A DNA stretch of 64,000 nucleotides, taken from NCBI RefSeq assembly GCF_000310205.1, contig NZ_AMXE01000002.1, positions 1 through 64,000 on the forward strand, given 5' to 3'. This stretch comes from Thauera linaloolentis 47Lol = DSM 12138. GTDB taxonomy: Bacteria; Pseudomonadota; Gammaproteobacteria; Burkholderiales; Rhodocyclaceae. The notes under the pieces were generated by a model that did not search any database, had not been told where the DNA came from, and worked only from the letters and a program-made list of their open reading frames with translations. The position numbers were made by a program, and so were the translations under genes. Each line of letters starts with the position of its first letter. The stretch's first letter is position 1. Shown here piece by piece: positions 1 through 7,120 of the stretch.

Positions 1-284
1 GTCCGTCAGAGCCCCGGTCAAGTGGCTTCTATATGCCGATCATCGCTGGCTCTATTGTGGCGGTCAGTGACACCTCATCTGCCGTGTAGTGGTGCAGCTT
101 CATGATTATCCCCAATGTTGTCGATAGCATATTCTAGCGGCCCTCCGCTCAGGATGCAGGCACAGCGGGAAACCTGCTGGAACAGGGCTGTCCGTGAGGT
201 TTTCCACAGGGCAACCCCCAGATTTTGGGGATAACGTGGAAGGATGCCTTCATATCATTCGGCTTTGCTGCCATGATCTGAAAT

Positions 285-923
285 ATGACAGCAAGCACCA
301 TCCTGCTCTGCCTCGTGATCGCCATCGCTGATGGCGACACGCTGACGTGCTTGGAGAACGGCCATCAGCAGGTCAAGGTCCGGCTTGGCGAAATCGACGC
401 GCCAGAGTCCGGCCAGGCATACGGCGACCGCTCCAAGCAGTCGCTGGCGGCGATCTGTCACCGCAAGCAAGCGATCGTGCGCATCACTGACACTGACCAG
501 TACGGTCGCACGGTCGGGCGGGTAACCTGCGATGGGGTGGATGCCAACGCCGAGCAGGTCCGCACCGGAATGGCTTGGGTCTATGACCAGCATGTGATCG
601 ACCGCGGGATGTACCGGCTGCAGGATGAGGCAAGGGCCGCGCGCCGCGGATTGTGGGCGGGGCCGGCGGCAACTCCGCCCTGGTCGTGGCGCCAGCAACA
701 GCGATCCGTCAGCGCCCCGCCTGCCCCTTCGAGGACAACGCCGCCCCGGCAAGCACTCGCCGCCGCGGCATCAGTCGAAGTGCGCGGTAACAAGCGGTCG
801 GGCATCTACCATGTCCCGGGCTGCCGGAACTACCACGACATCAGCCCAAGGAACGTCGAGGCGTTCAGGACTGAGGCCGAAGCACGCGCGGCGGGGTACA
901 GGAAGGCGGGGAACTGTCGGTGA
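285..923 (+). CDS. Thermonuclease (SNase-like) family protein
   Basis: This 212-residue protein carries a staphylococcal-nuclease-like domain (about residues 12-120), which in characterised members cleaves DNA and RNA with Ca2+. The expected active-site residues are visible: ADGDTL near the N-terminus, RLGEIDAPE (Arg, Asp and Glu) and YGRTVGR with the second Arg. A Pro/Ser/Ala-rich linker (about 125-165) leads to a small C-terminal module with HVPGCRNY and KAGNC, a Cys/His pattern seen in other bacterial thermonucleases. The N-terminus is only a short hydrophobic stretch before the catalytic core, and an in-frame stop lies just upstream, so secretion is uncertain. It is the first of the accessory genes in the prophage-like region. 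Confidence 0.85.
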   Translation: MTASTILLCLVIAIADGDTLTCLENGHQQVKVRLGEIDAPESGQAYGDRSKQSLAAICHRKQAIVRITDTDQYGRTVGRVTCDGVDANAEQVRTGMAWVYDQHVIDRGMYRLQDEARAARRGLWAGPAATPPWSWRQQQRSVSAPPAPSRTTPPRQALAAAASVEVRGNKRSGIYHVPGCRNYHDISPRNVEAFRTEAEARAAGYRKAGNCR

Positions 924-1103
924 ATCGCCCCAGCAGGCCGCAATTTTTATTATTTAAAACAGTTAGTTATAGAGGTTCGTCACTATGCAACAGGCCCCAA
1001 AAACAGACGCCTCTAAGCTTGGCGTCTGCGCTGTGCAAACGCACCAGTCTCAACATAAGCACACCTCGGTAGAGTAGACTGTAACAATTGCCAGCCTGTT
1101 GAT

Positions 1104-1119
1104 ATACCGAAAACGGTAT
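1104..1119. promoter_or_regulatory. Palindromic operator candidate overlapping the toxin start codon
   Basis: ATACCG-AAAA-CGGTAT is a perfect 6-bp inverted repeat whose last two bases are the A and T of the ATG at 1118. Its position suits an operator for autorepression by the XRE antitoxin encoded downstream. The binding is inferred. Confidence 0.45.
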
Positions 1120-1540
1120 GAGATACTCACCGCCCGATCATTACTCTCTATCTGTTCACAAGTGTGCCGAGGAAGACCTCGATGCTCTCTATGAGCTTGA
1201 TGAAGATGGCGCAGCGGCGATTGACGTGTTTCTCGAGGAAGCATCCTCGTCACAAGAAATACTCGATCGATTCACTATCCAGGACTACCGCAGTTACTCT
1301 ACCGATTTCGACTACGACATCAAGAGATGGAAACAGCTGTGGGGTAATTTTGCGTTGTGGAGAGCGCGCCTCTTTGACGTTCCAAACGTCGCTGCAAATC
1401 ACCGCATCATTTATGCACTTCACCCGATTGAACGCCGCTACTACGTCCTAGGCATCGTTCCGCGAGATTTCGACTATGACTCAGATCATCCGCTCTCGAA
1501 GCGCATCATCCGTACTTACGGAGAGCTCGACCTGCCCTGA
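1118..1540 (+). CDS. RelE/HigB-type toxin of a type II toxin-antitoxin operon
   Basis: This 140-residue protein has the RelE/HigB-like pattern in its C-terminal half: the Trp-rich WKQLWGNFALWRARLF stretch, then HRIIYALHP, RRYYVLGIVPRDFDYD and a terminal Arg-Ile helix. Members of this family are usually ribosome-dependent mRNA endonucleases. The N-terminal 60 residues are acidic and longer than in minimal RelE proteins. The gene comes first (toxin before antitoxin, the higBA order) and overlaps the following XRE gene. No strong ribosome-binding site precedes the ATG, which is buried in a palindrome. The catalytic residues of this subfamily are not certain from sequence alone. Confidence 0.7.
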   Translation: MRYSPPDHYSLSVHKCAEEDLDALYELDEDGAAAIDVFLEEASSSQEILDRFTIQDYRSYSTDFDYDIKRWKQLWGNFALWRARLFDVPNVAANHRIIYALHPIERRYYVLGIVPRDFDYDSDHPLSKRIIRTYGELDLP

Positions 1541-1961
1541 AGTTGTCCGTCGTATATCAACAAGTGATGCAAGCACAACTTCGAGCCCCAGCACTGTACT
1601 GCGGTTCGAAGCCGCCGTAATCCATCCGCGGCAGCGTGAAGGGTGGCGTGACATTCATACCCGCGCTGCTGAACTGGAACAGAATCCGGGCCGGGCGCGT
1701 GCGCTCGTTCGCGCGAGACAGCGTCTCGCTGAAACACTGTTCACGGAAACAACGCTTTCCGCACTGAGGCTTCGGAAAGGAATGTCCCAGGCAGAGCTCG
1801 CACGTCGGATCGGCTCGTCACAGTCTCGCCTGTCGCGTATAGAAGCAGGTTTGGACGACCCGCGGCGCTCAACTCTTCTCAAGCTGTCCGAGGCGCTCGG
1901 CGAAACGCTTGATGTGGTCTCGAGAGCAATCGGTGCGGGCCAAGGAGAACAGAATGGCTGA
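1476..1961 (+). CDS. XRE-family helix-turn-helix antitoxin
   Basis: The C-terminal half (about residues 90-150) is a clear Cro/C1-type helix-turn-helix: SALRLRKGMSQAELARRIG, then SQSRLSRIEAG and a leucine-rich last helix ending in GETLDVV. Such antitoxins bind the toxin and repress their own operon. The only ATG before the helix-turn-helix lies 65 bases inside the toxin gene, which gives an N-terminus of low-complexity Ser/Thr residues. A later non-ATG start is possible, because typical antitoxins of this type are about 100 residues. The stop codon overlaps the start of the next gene, so three genes probably form one transcript. Confidence 0.7.
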   Translation: MTQIIRSRSASSVLTESSTCPEVVRRISTSDASTTSSPSTVLRFEAAVIHPRQREGWRDIHTRAAELEQNPGRARALVRARQRLAETLFTETTLSALRLRKGMSQAELARRIGSSQSRLSRIEAGLDDPRRSTLLKLSEALGETLDVVSRAIGAGQGEQNG

Positions 1962-2424
1962 GCGTCACATTGAGATCGTTTACTGTGATGACATTCGCAC
2001 GGAGCTTGGAAACAAGCACAGTCTTATGGGCGTGTATCTCGGCGACATGTTTATTGACGTGATGCCGGTCGTTCTACCGAAGCTATGTGCTTGGGTAAAT
2101 GTCGTAACGCCATTGGAAAGGCCGTTCAGTCGACTACGAGTTCGAGTGTTCCATAACGACGCAGCCATCATCGACTCAGGGGAACTGACCAAGGACGGCG
2201 GTCAACTGGAATTCGGCGATGGACTCGACGATTCAATAAAAGGCGAAGATGGGCAGCACTTCATGGCAGTGAACTTCGTTTTCGCGCTTTCCCCGTTCGC
2301 AATTGATTCCGAGTCGTCTTTGGTGGTCGTCGCAGAAACAGAAGATGGAGATATGAAGAGCAGGCGGCTGCGCATCAAGAAAGGCGGCGTTGCACCCACT
2401 GTCGCAGGAAAGCTCTCAAGCTGA
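1954..2424 (+). CDS. DUF6941-like hypothetical protein, third gene of the toxin-antitoxin operon
   Basis: I start this 156-residue protein at the ATG at 1954, which has GGAG 6-10 bases upstream and overlaps the antitoxin stop by 8 bases. The N-terminal pattern (CDDIRTELGNKHSLMGVY followed by GDMFIDVMP) resembles the small uncharacterised DUF6941 family, and the fold looks beta-rich with no membrane segment. Nothing in it shows a catalytic site. Coupling to the toxin-antitoxin pair suggests co-expression rather than a proven partnership. The family assignment is from memory of the motif and is moderately sure. Confidence 0.6.
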   Translation: MAERHIEIVYCDDIRTELGNKHSLMGVYLGDMFIDVMPVVLPKLCAWVNVVTPLERPFSRLRVRVFHNDAAIIDSGELTKDGGQLEFGDGLDDSIKGEDGQHFMAVNFVFALSPFAIDSESSLVVVAETEDGDMKSRRLRIKKGGVAPTVAGKLSS

Positions 2425-2453
2425 TGATGGGCGCCCTGTCGTGCGCAATCAAG

Positions 2454-2480
2454 AAGCCCGCTCTCGGTGGGCTTTTTTGT
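2454..2480 (+). terminator. Rho-independent terminator after the toxin-antitoxin operon
   Basis: The arms AAGCCC and GGGCTT are separated by about ten bases and followed by a run of six T. It lies 30 bases past the stop of the DUF6941-like gene. Confidence 0.75.
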
Positions 2481-2528
2481 CCCTGCTCGGTTTGCCCCGC
2501 CCTGCATCTCAGAGTTCCACCCCAACTA

Positions 2529-2548
2529 AACGCCCCTCGCGGGGCGTT
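2529..2548. repeat. Small GC-rich hairpin, first copy
   Basis: AACGCCCC-TCGC-GGGGCGTT is a perfect 8-bp hairpin. A near-identical element lies at 2855-2872, so the SLOG-like remnant between them is bracketed by the same small palindrome. It may be a weak terminator or a small mobile palindrome. Confidence 0.5.
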
Positions 2549-2639
2549 GTCGTTTCTGGGGCCAGCGGCGCAAGCCTACGCGGTCATCTGCGCCTCGCGT
2601 GCGGCGGCGTAGCGCCGGGACTCTGCCTTGTCGTCGTGG

Positions 2640-2801
2640 CCCCATCCAACATCTTTTGCAGTGCAGCCTATGATCTCGTTGGCCTGCTCGGCGATCCACC
2701 CAGATGGTGTGGTGCTTCTACCTGGAGGGCGAGGCACTGCAGACATGCGGCGCGCTGCGGTTGCCGCAGGGGTGAAGGTCTACGAGCCGCTTCGCTCGTG
2801 A
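2640..2801 (+). pseudogene. Remnant of a SLOG-family (DUF2493-like) phage/plasmid gene
   Basis: The gap between 2425 and 2989 has no intact gene. One frame ends at the TGA at 2799-2801 with the segment PDGVVLLPGGRGTADMRRA followed by AGVKVYEPLR. This matches the end of SLOG/YspA-type nucleotide-binding proteins, where a PGGRGTADM loop precedes the last strand. No intact start or N-terminal domain exists, so this is a 3' relic. Confidence 0.5.
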
Positions 2802-2854
2802 AACTGATATCGCAACCTGAGCGAGGAGACGATCGCCGCCTGACTCACACCACA

Positions 2855-2872
2855 ACGCCCCGCGAGGGGCGT
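2855..2872. repeat. Small GC-rich hairpin, second copy
   Basis: ACGCCCC-GCGA-GGGGCGT is a 7-bp hairpin built from the same bases as the element at 2529-2548. It lies about 115 bases upstream of the ATPase gene. Confidence 0.45.
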
Positions 2873-2989
2873 CGTTACGTCTGCCACCGCCAACGAGGTC
2901 TCTTTGGTAGTGCGCACCCAGCGGCTGCGTTCATAATCATAGCAAAGCGTGTCATACTTAGCGAAACCATACTTTACTTGGAGATGAAC

Positions 2990-4201
2990 ATGGCGGCTGA
3001 CAAGCTCACCAAAGCTCAGGAATTGGCACAAACCTTTAGTCCAAGCGCCCCCATTGATCAGCAGTCCCTCTTTTCTGGACGGGTCACACAATTGATGGAC
3101 GTAATCAATGCCGTCAATCAAAAGGGACAACATGCGATTCTGTTCGGTGAGCGTGGTGTCGGTAAAACATCGCTAGCGCGTGTTATCTCCAGCTTAGTGC
3201 AGCATTCAGGCTCCATGATCGTCGCTTCGATTAATTGCGATCCAATGATGACGTTCTCGTCGTTGTGGCACAAGGTGCTTGAGGATACATCGGTAACGAC
3301 GAAGATGTCTCAACTTGGGTTTACTGGAGACATGAAGGTTGAGCGTTCTTCATTGAGTCAGTTTCTTCCGGCAGAGATCACGCCAGATGATGTGAGGCGC
3401 CTATTCTCTCGAGTCGGAAAGTGTCTGATCGTAATTGATGAGTTGGATCGCCTTGAGGATGAAGTAGCGACAACACTCCTTGCCGATACAATTAAGACGC
3501 TTTCTGATCACGCTATTGATGCCACTCTTCTGTTGGTCGGCGTGGCAGACTCGGTTGACGCACTTATATCAGAGCATCAGTCAATCGAACGCGCCCTGGT
3601 CCAAATCCGAATGCCTCGGATGTCGAAGGCAGAACTCTTTGAGATTATTGATAAAGGATTGAGATCCGTAGACATGTCAATAACACCTGACGCAAAGGAG
3701 AGAATTGCGGTTATTTCTCAAGGCCTACCGCACTTCACTCACCTGCTATCGCTGTACGCTGCGCAGGATGCCGTCTCAAGTGATGAAAGCAAGATAAAAG
3801 TCTCTCATGTTAGAAAGGCGATCGACTCGTCCATGGATAAAGCGCAGCAGTCAATTATCGGCGCATATCACAAAGCAACAAACAGCCCTAGAGAAAACTT
3901 GTATCCTCAGGTCCTATTAGCGTGTGCTCTAGCGCCTCAGGACGGACTTGGGTACTTCGCTGCTGTTGAAGTAAGGCCGTACCTAACCAAGATCATGAGA
4001 AAGGAATATGATATTCCAGCTTTCTCACAACACCTGAACAAATTCTGCGAGAATGATCGCGGCCCTGTTCTGCAGCGAACAGGTACGGCTCGAAGGTATA
4101 GATTTCGGTTTATTAATCCTTTACTACAACCATTTGTGATTATGAATGGGATTAAGAAAGGCCTCATTACAGAATCTGAGGTTGAAACTCCTGTTGCCTA
4201 G
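2990..4201 (+). CDS. AAA (Orc/Cdc6- or STAND-like) ATPase
   Basis: This 403-residue protein has a Walker A motif GERGVGKTS (about residues 53-61), a Walker B LIVIDELDRL (about 145-154) and a sensor-like LLVGVADSV, followed by helical and winged-helix-like regions (about 230-400). I use the ATG at 2990 because GGAG sits 6 bases upstream; the upstream open frame is not protein-like. No nuclease or transmembrane domain is fused. Such stand-alone ATPases occur in phage-defence loci and mobile elements, but nothing here proves a defence role. GC content is visibly lower than in the iron-uptake genes downstream, consistent with horizontal origin. Confidence 0.75.
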   Translation: MAADKLTKAQELAQTFSPSAPIDQQSLFSGRVTQLMDVINAVNQKGQHAILFGERGVGKTSLARVISSLVQHSGSMIVASINCDPMMTFSSLWHKVLEDTSVTTKMSQLGFTGDMKVERSSLSQFLPAEITPDDVRRLFSRVGKCLIVIDELDRLEDEVATTLLADTIKTLSDHAIDATLLLVGVADSVDALISEHQSIERALVQIRMPRMSKAELFEIIDKGLRSVDMSITPDAKERIAVISQGLPHFTHLLSLYAAQDAVSSDESKIKVSHVRKAIDSSMDKAQQSIIGAYHKATNSPRENLYPQVLLACALAPQDGLGYFAAVEVRPYLTKIMRKEYDIPAFSQHLNKFCENDRGPVLQRTGTARRYRFRFINPLLQPFVIMNGIKKGLITESEVETPVA

Positions 4202-4243
4202 TGGCAGCAGGATAGTTTTTTGAATGAAGACTGATTGAATTTT

Positions 4244-4265
4244 GAGCCCGCCGCGCCTTGGGCTC
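4244..4265 (+). terminator. Hairpin after the ATPase gene
   Basis: GAGCCC and GGGCTC form a 6-bp stem with a 10-base loop about 45 bases after the ATPase stop. The T-run is poor. A second small hairpin (CATCCAG/CTGGATG) follows at 4300-4318. Confidence 0.4.
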
Positions 4266-4400
4266 TGATGATGCCTTTTCCATCATCGAAGATTGACGCC
4301 ATCCAGCACAACTGGATGTGCCGTGAGTTTAATCACACCCCCCCATCTGAGCTACTGCCATAATCATCGCAGGGAAGTGAATTAGACGACGGAGGACTTC

Positions 4401-4640
4401 ATGAACGATGACGATATTTTCAGGGGCATCTCCCCTTCATATGGAGAATCGGCAGATCAAGCAACGGACGACTTCGAGAAAGCAGTGGAAACTCTGATGA
4501 AGGAATTTCCTTCTCACGGGGAGGCGTCCATCAAACACCTACTCAAAGCCATATGGGACGATCTGTATCGTGATTCTCGTCAGTTCGTGAATACTGAAAA
4601 CTTGGTTGAAGAGTACAAAGAAAAATACGGGAGCAGCTAA
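4401..4640 (+). CDS. Small acidic hypothetical protein
   Basis: This 79-residue acidic, helix-rich protein has a good ribosome-binding site (ACGGAGGA) 6 bases before the ATG. The base composition matches the ATPase gene upstream. I do not recognise a family. It has no signal peptide or membrane segment, and its content of Asp, Glu and Lys suggests a soluble cytoplasmic protein. Confidence 0.6.
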   Translation: MNDDDIFRGISPSYGESADQATDDFEKAVETLMKEFPSHGEASIKHLLKAIWDDLYRDSRQFVNTENLVEEYKEKYGSS

Positions 4641-4715
4641 GTACGCAAGGCGACCGCTGAGTCAATAGCATGCCGTAGCCTTGCACTGCCGGCCCGGTCG
4701 CAGTACAAAGCGAGG

Positions 4716-5066
4716 ATGCATAAAGCCATCCTCGCTTTTTCCTTGCTGGCGCCCTTGGCCGCCCACGCCAACTACGCCGAATGCATCCTGGACCGGATGC
4801 CCGGAGTTCAGAACGACGCAGCGGCCTACGCTGCCCACCAAGTCTGCCTGTCCGACTTCCCCGGCGGGCTTCAGGCGGTCAAGCAGGGCTCCGGCCGCGG
4901 CTTCTTCGGCTTCGACTCAGGCGCCGAATGTACGCTGAAAAAAGCAGGCGACACCCGCAGCCAAAGGGGCGCCGCCATGATCTCGGCGAGTTGCAGGAAG
5001 CTGTACGACGAGCCCACGCCAGACTGGGAGAAAGGGGTAATTACCCCTCCTCCCATGCAGCGCTGA
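4716..5066 (+). CDS. Small exported protein of unknown function
   Basis: The 116-residue product begins with a clear Sec signal peptide (MHKAILAFSLLAPLAAHA, cleavage after residue 18). The mature part has four cysteines (CILDR, VCLSDF, ECTLKK and SCRKLYDE), which could form two disulfides. I do not recognise a family. It converges tail to tail on the minus-strand phage gene ending at 5069. Confidence 0.65.
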   Translation: MHKAILAFSLLAPLAAHANYAECILDRMPGVQNDAAAYAAHQVCLSDFPGGLQAVKQGSGRGFFGFDSGAECTLKKAGDTRSQRGAAMISASCRKLYDEPTPDWEKGVITPPPMQR

Positions 5067-5068
5067 CC

Positions 5069-5995
5069 CTAGCTGCGTTCAACCCACTTCACCCCGTCCC
5101 ATACCGCAACACGGTCACCCACTCGTGATGTGGTGCCGACGGGGCGATTCTGTACAGAAGTCAGAGTCCCCGCCTCCTGCCTCACAAACTCCCCTGTCCT
5201 CGTGTTGAACGGTGCCCGCATCGTCACGGGGTTGCCGTCCATGTCGGTTCGCCCGGTATCGTAGTCCGCCACGATGTAGCGATCCTCGCGGGGCGCCTGC
5301 TGCCCTCGCAGCGCCTGGAGTTGCGCGATGATCCTGCCCTGGGTCTCCGATCCCTCGGCGCTCAGCAGTTGATCCAGTAGATTGCTTTCCTGCTGATAGC
5401 GCGCATTCTGCAGGCGCTGCCCCTCGGCTTCCGCGCCGACACGTTGCTGGTCAAGGCCCAGCCGCTGCCCGGCCAGGTCGGCATCCTGGGTCAGACGCTG
5501 CTGGGCGAGCCCCGCCTGCTGTTGCTGACCAATCAACTGCGCAGCAACCTGCCGGCCGCTACGGCTCGGGCCGGTCAGCAGGCCACGGGTAATCTCGTCC
5601 TGTGTCGCCCGCCGAGACAGGGCGCCGCCAGCGTTGAAGTTGGCTCCATCGCGGATCGCAGTCATCTCACCGCGAATCGCGTTCGCCCTGGCCATGCGCT
5701 CGTTACCGAGGTTCAGGTCGATGCCCCGCGTGAAGGGCTGCGGCAGCGCGTTCGTGCCATCGCCCGAGAACGACATGCGGCCGTTGGCGTCGCGCTGGGC
5801 GGTGATGCCGGTACCGCGCACCTGCTGTTCGGCGTTGTAGAAACCCAGGCCCGGCCCGCTGGCGTTGCGCAGGCCGCCGGGCGCTTCCCGCTGCCAAGCC
5901 GTGCGATAGGCGTCGCCCGCATCATTGCGCTGCTGCTGGGTCAGGTCTTCGGGCCGGAATCCGGGAAACCCGCGGGCGGGACCGGCTGCAGCCAT
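5069..5995 (-). CDS. Phage structural/hypothetical protein
   Basis: Reading leftwards from an ATG at 5995 gives about 308 residues that look like a genuine phage product. There is a Gly/Pro-rich N-terminus (ARGFPGFRPEDLTQQQ), a long Gln/Leu/Arg-rich coiled-coil middle (about 170-225) and a C-terminal beta segment ending AVWDGVKWVERS. The start is uncertain, because upstream the frame runs into a broken gene through a junction near 6000-6045. The gene may be truncated at its 5' end. It lies in the minus orientation, opposite to the tail-fibre gene, within a rearranged prophage block. Confidence 0.55.
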   Translation of the reverse strand: MAAAGPARGFPGFRPEDLTQQQRNDAGDAYRTAWQREAPGGLRNASGPGLGFYNAEQQVRGTGITAQRDANGRMSFSGDGTNALPQPFTRGIDLNLGNERMARANAIRGEMTAIRDGANFNAGGALSRRATQDEITRGLLTGPSRSGRQVAAQLIGQQQQAGLAQQRLTQDADLAGQRLGLDQQRVGAEAEGQRLQNARYQQESNLLDQLLSAEGSETQGRIIAQLQALRGQQAPREDRYIVADYDTGRTDMDGNPVTMRAPFNTRTGEFVRQEAGTLTSVQNRPVGTTSRVGDRVAVWDGVKWVERS

Positions 5996-6029
5996 GCCCT
6001 GCGCGGCGCCCCTCCGAGTCTCGTCCGGG

Positions 6030-6755
6030 TACCCTTGTCGAGCCGGTTCACCACGTCGTTGATCTCGCGGTTCATCGTGCGCATGCGGTTGCGCAGGAAC
6101 TCGGACTTCGCTTGCGCCTCTTCGACCTTGCGCGCCATGTGCGCGGGCGATCCGTAGAACTCGCGCAGTCCGCGGGCGATCCATGCCGGGCCGACGCGCA
6201 CGATCGAGTTGGTCAGACCGAGCGGCTGCAACAGCGCAGTGCGAAGGTTCCAGCCCAGGCCGGCGATGGTTGCGCCGCTGCGCAAGTGCCCCAGGGTGCG
6301 CTCGAACGCGGTCGTGGCCGGCTGGTCGCCGCGGGCGATGTCTTCCATCGCGCGCTTGATCGCCGTCACCTTCTCGGCGCCGAAGTGCTGGCGCATCGGC
6401 GCATCGAGCCGGCGCAGGATCTTGTTGGCGTCGATCAGCCACTCGTGCCACGACAGGTCGTGGATCACCTCGTTCGCGCCTTGGTAGATGCCGTCGAAGG
6501 ACAGCAGCAGCGGGCGGCTCATCACGCGATCGGCGCGGCCCTTGGTGTAGCTGCGCCGCGTGGTGGCGGCGGTGTAGGCGGCGCGCATCATCTGCTTGGC
6601 GCCCTCGGCGTCTGCGTGTGCCGCGGCCTCGCCTGATTGCATCGGGTCGTACTTGATCGGGTAGTAGCCGCCGCGCAGCGACATCGTGCCGCCGTTGGCG
6701 GCCTCGATCGTGAAGGGCGCCGGCTCGACCCACTCGGGCTCCTTCCTGATGGGTT
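6030..6755 (-). pseudogene. Middle fragment of a large phage virion (polyvalent-type) protein
   Basis: The minus strand encodes protein-like sequence without a proper start or end. It runs from PEWVEPAPFTIEAANGG through LRGGYYPIKYDPMQ, SRPLLLSFDGIYQGANEVIHDLSWHEWLID (given in part) and a helical region to NREINDVVNRLDKG. This is the pattern of the very large multi-domain virion proteins of podovirus-like phages. The sequence loses its frame near 6040. Its C-terminal continuation is found on the opposite strand from about 6756, so the gene was cut and inverted. Confidence 0.6.
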
Positions 6756-7057
6756 TCTTCCCGCTCACGCGCGAGATGACGAGCGCGGTGCAGGCGGCCA
6801 CCGGCTTCGGCGGCCAGTTCGGCTACAGCGGGCCGGCGGGCCTGCGGTTCTTCTCGGACCTCTACAGGCTCGGCGCGCAAGTCGGCCAGGGCGACTTCGA
6901 CATGGCCGCCTTCAAGGCCGCGAACAACACCGCGGGCGTGCTCTTCCACTATCCGGCCGGCCAGGTCAATCGCACGGTCGAAGGCACGGCCGCGCTGCTC
7001 GAGGGCCGCACCGACAACCCGCTGGCGGTGATCGCCGGCCCGCCGCCACGCAACTAA
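6756..7057 (+). pseudogene. C-terminal fragment of the same large phage virion protein
   Basis: From about 6756 the plus strand reads FLMGFFPLTREMTSAVQAATG, then GYSGPAGLRFFSDLYRL, and ends NPLAVIAGPPPRN at 7057. This is what is expected at the C-terminus of phage polyvalent virion proteins. There is no start codon of its own, and the upstream bases belong to the oppositely oriented middle fragment. The stop is 63 bases before the tail-fibre start, so the fragment keeps its normal position relative to that gene. Confidence 0.6.
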
Positions 7058-7120
7058 CCCGGTGCGCGTGGTTCGATTCTCCGGGGGTAGCGTGCAGGCT
7101 ACTCCTGGAGACTCACGCGC

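Noticed and set aside
1-284. Possible gene end at the left edge
   Set aside because: All frames contain early stops and no recognisable motif, so I call it non-coding.
984-1076. Small 30-codon open frame starting MQQAPKTDASKLG
   Set aside because: There is no ribosome-binding site, and the frame runs through a hairpin (AGACGCC/GGCGTCT) that looks like a terminator behind the nuclease gene.
2390-2989. N-terminal extension of the AAA ATPase by 200 residues
   Set aside because: The stretch covers a terminator, two hairpins and a relic in another frame, and the ribosome-binding site is at 2980-2983.
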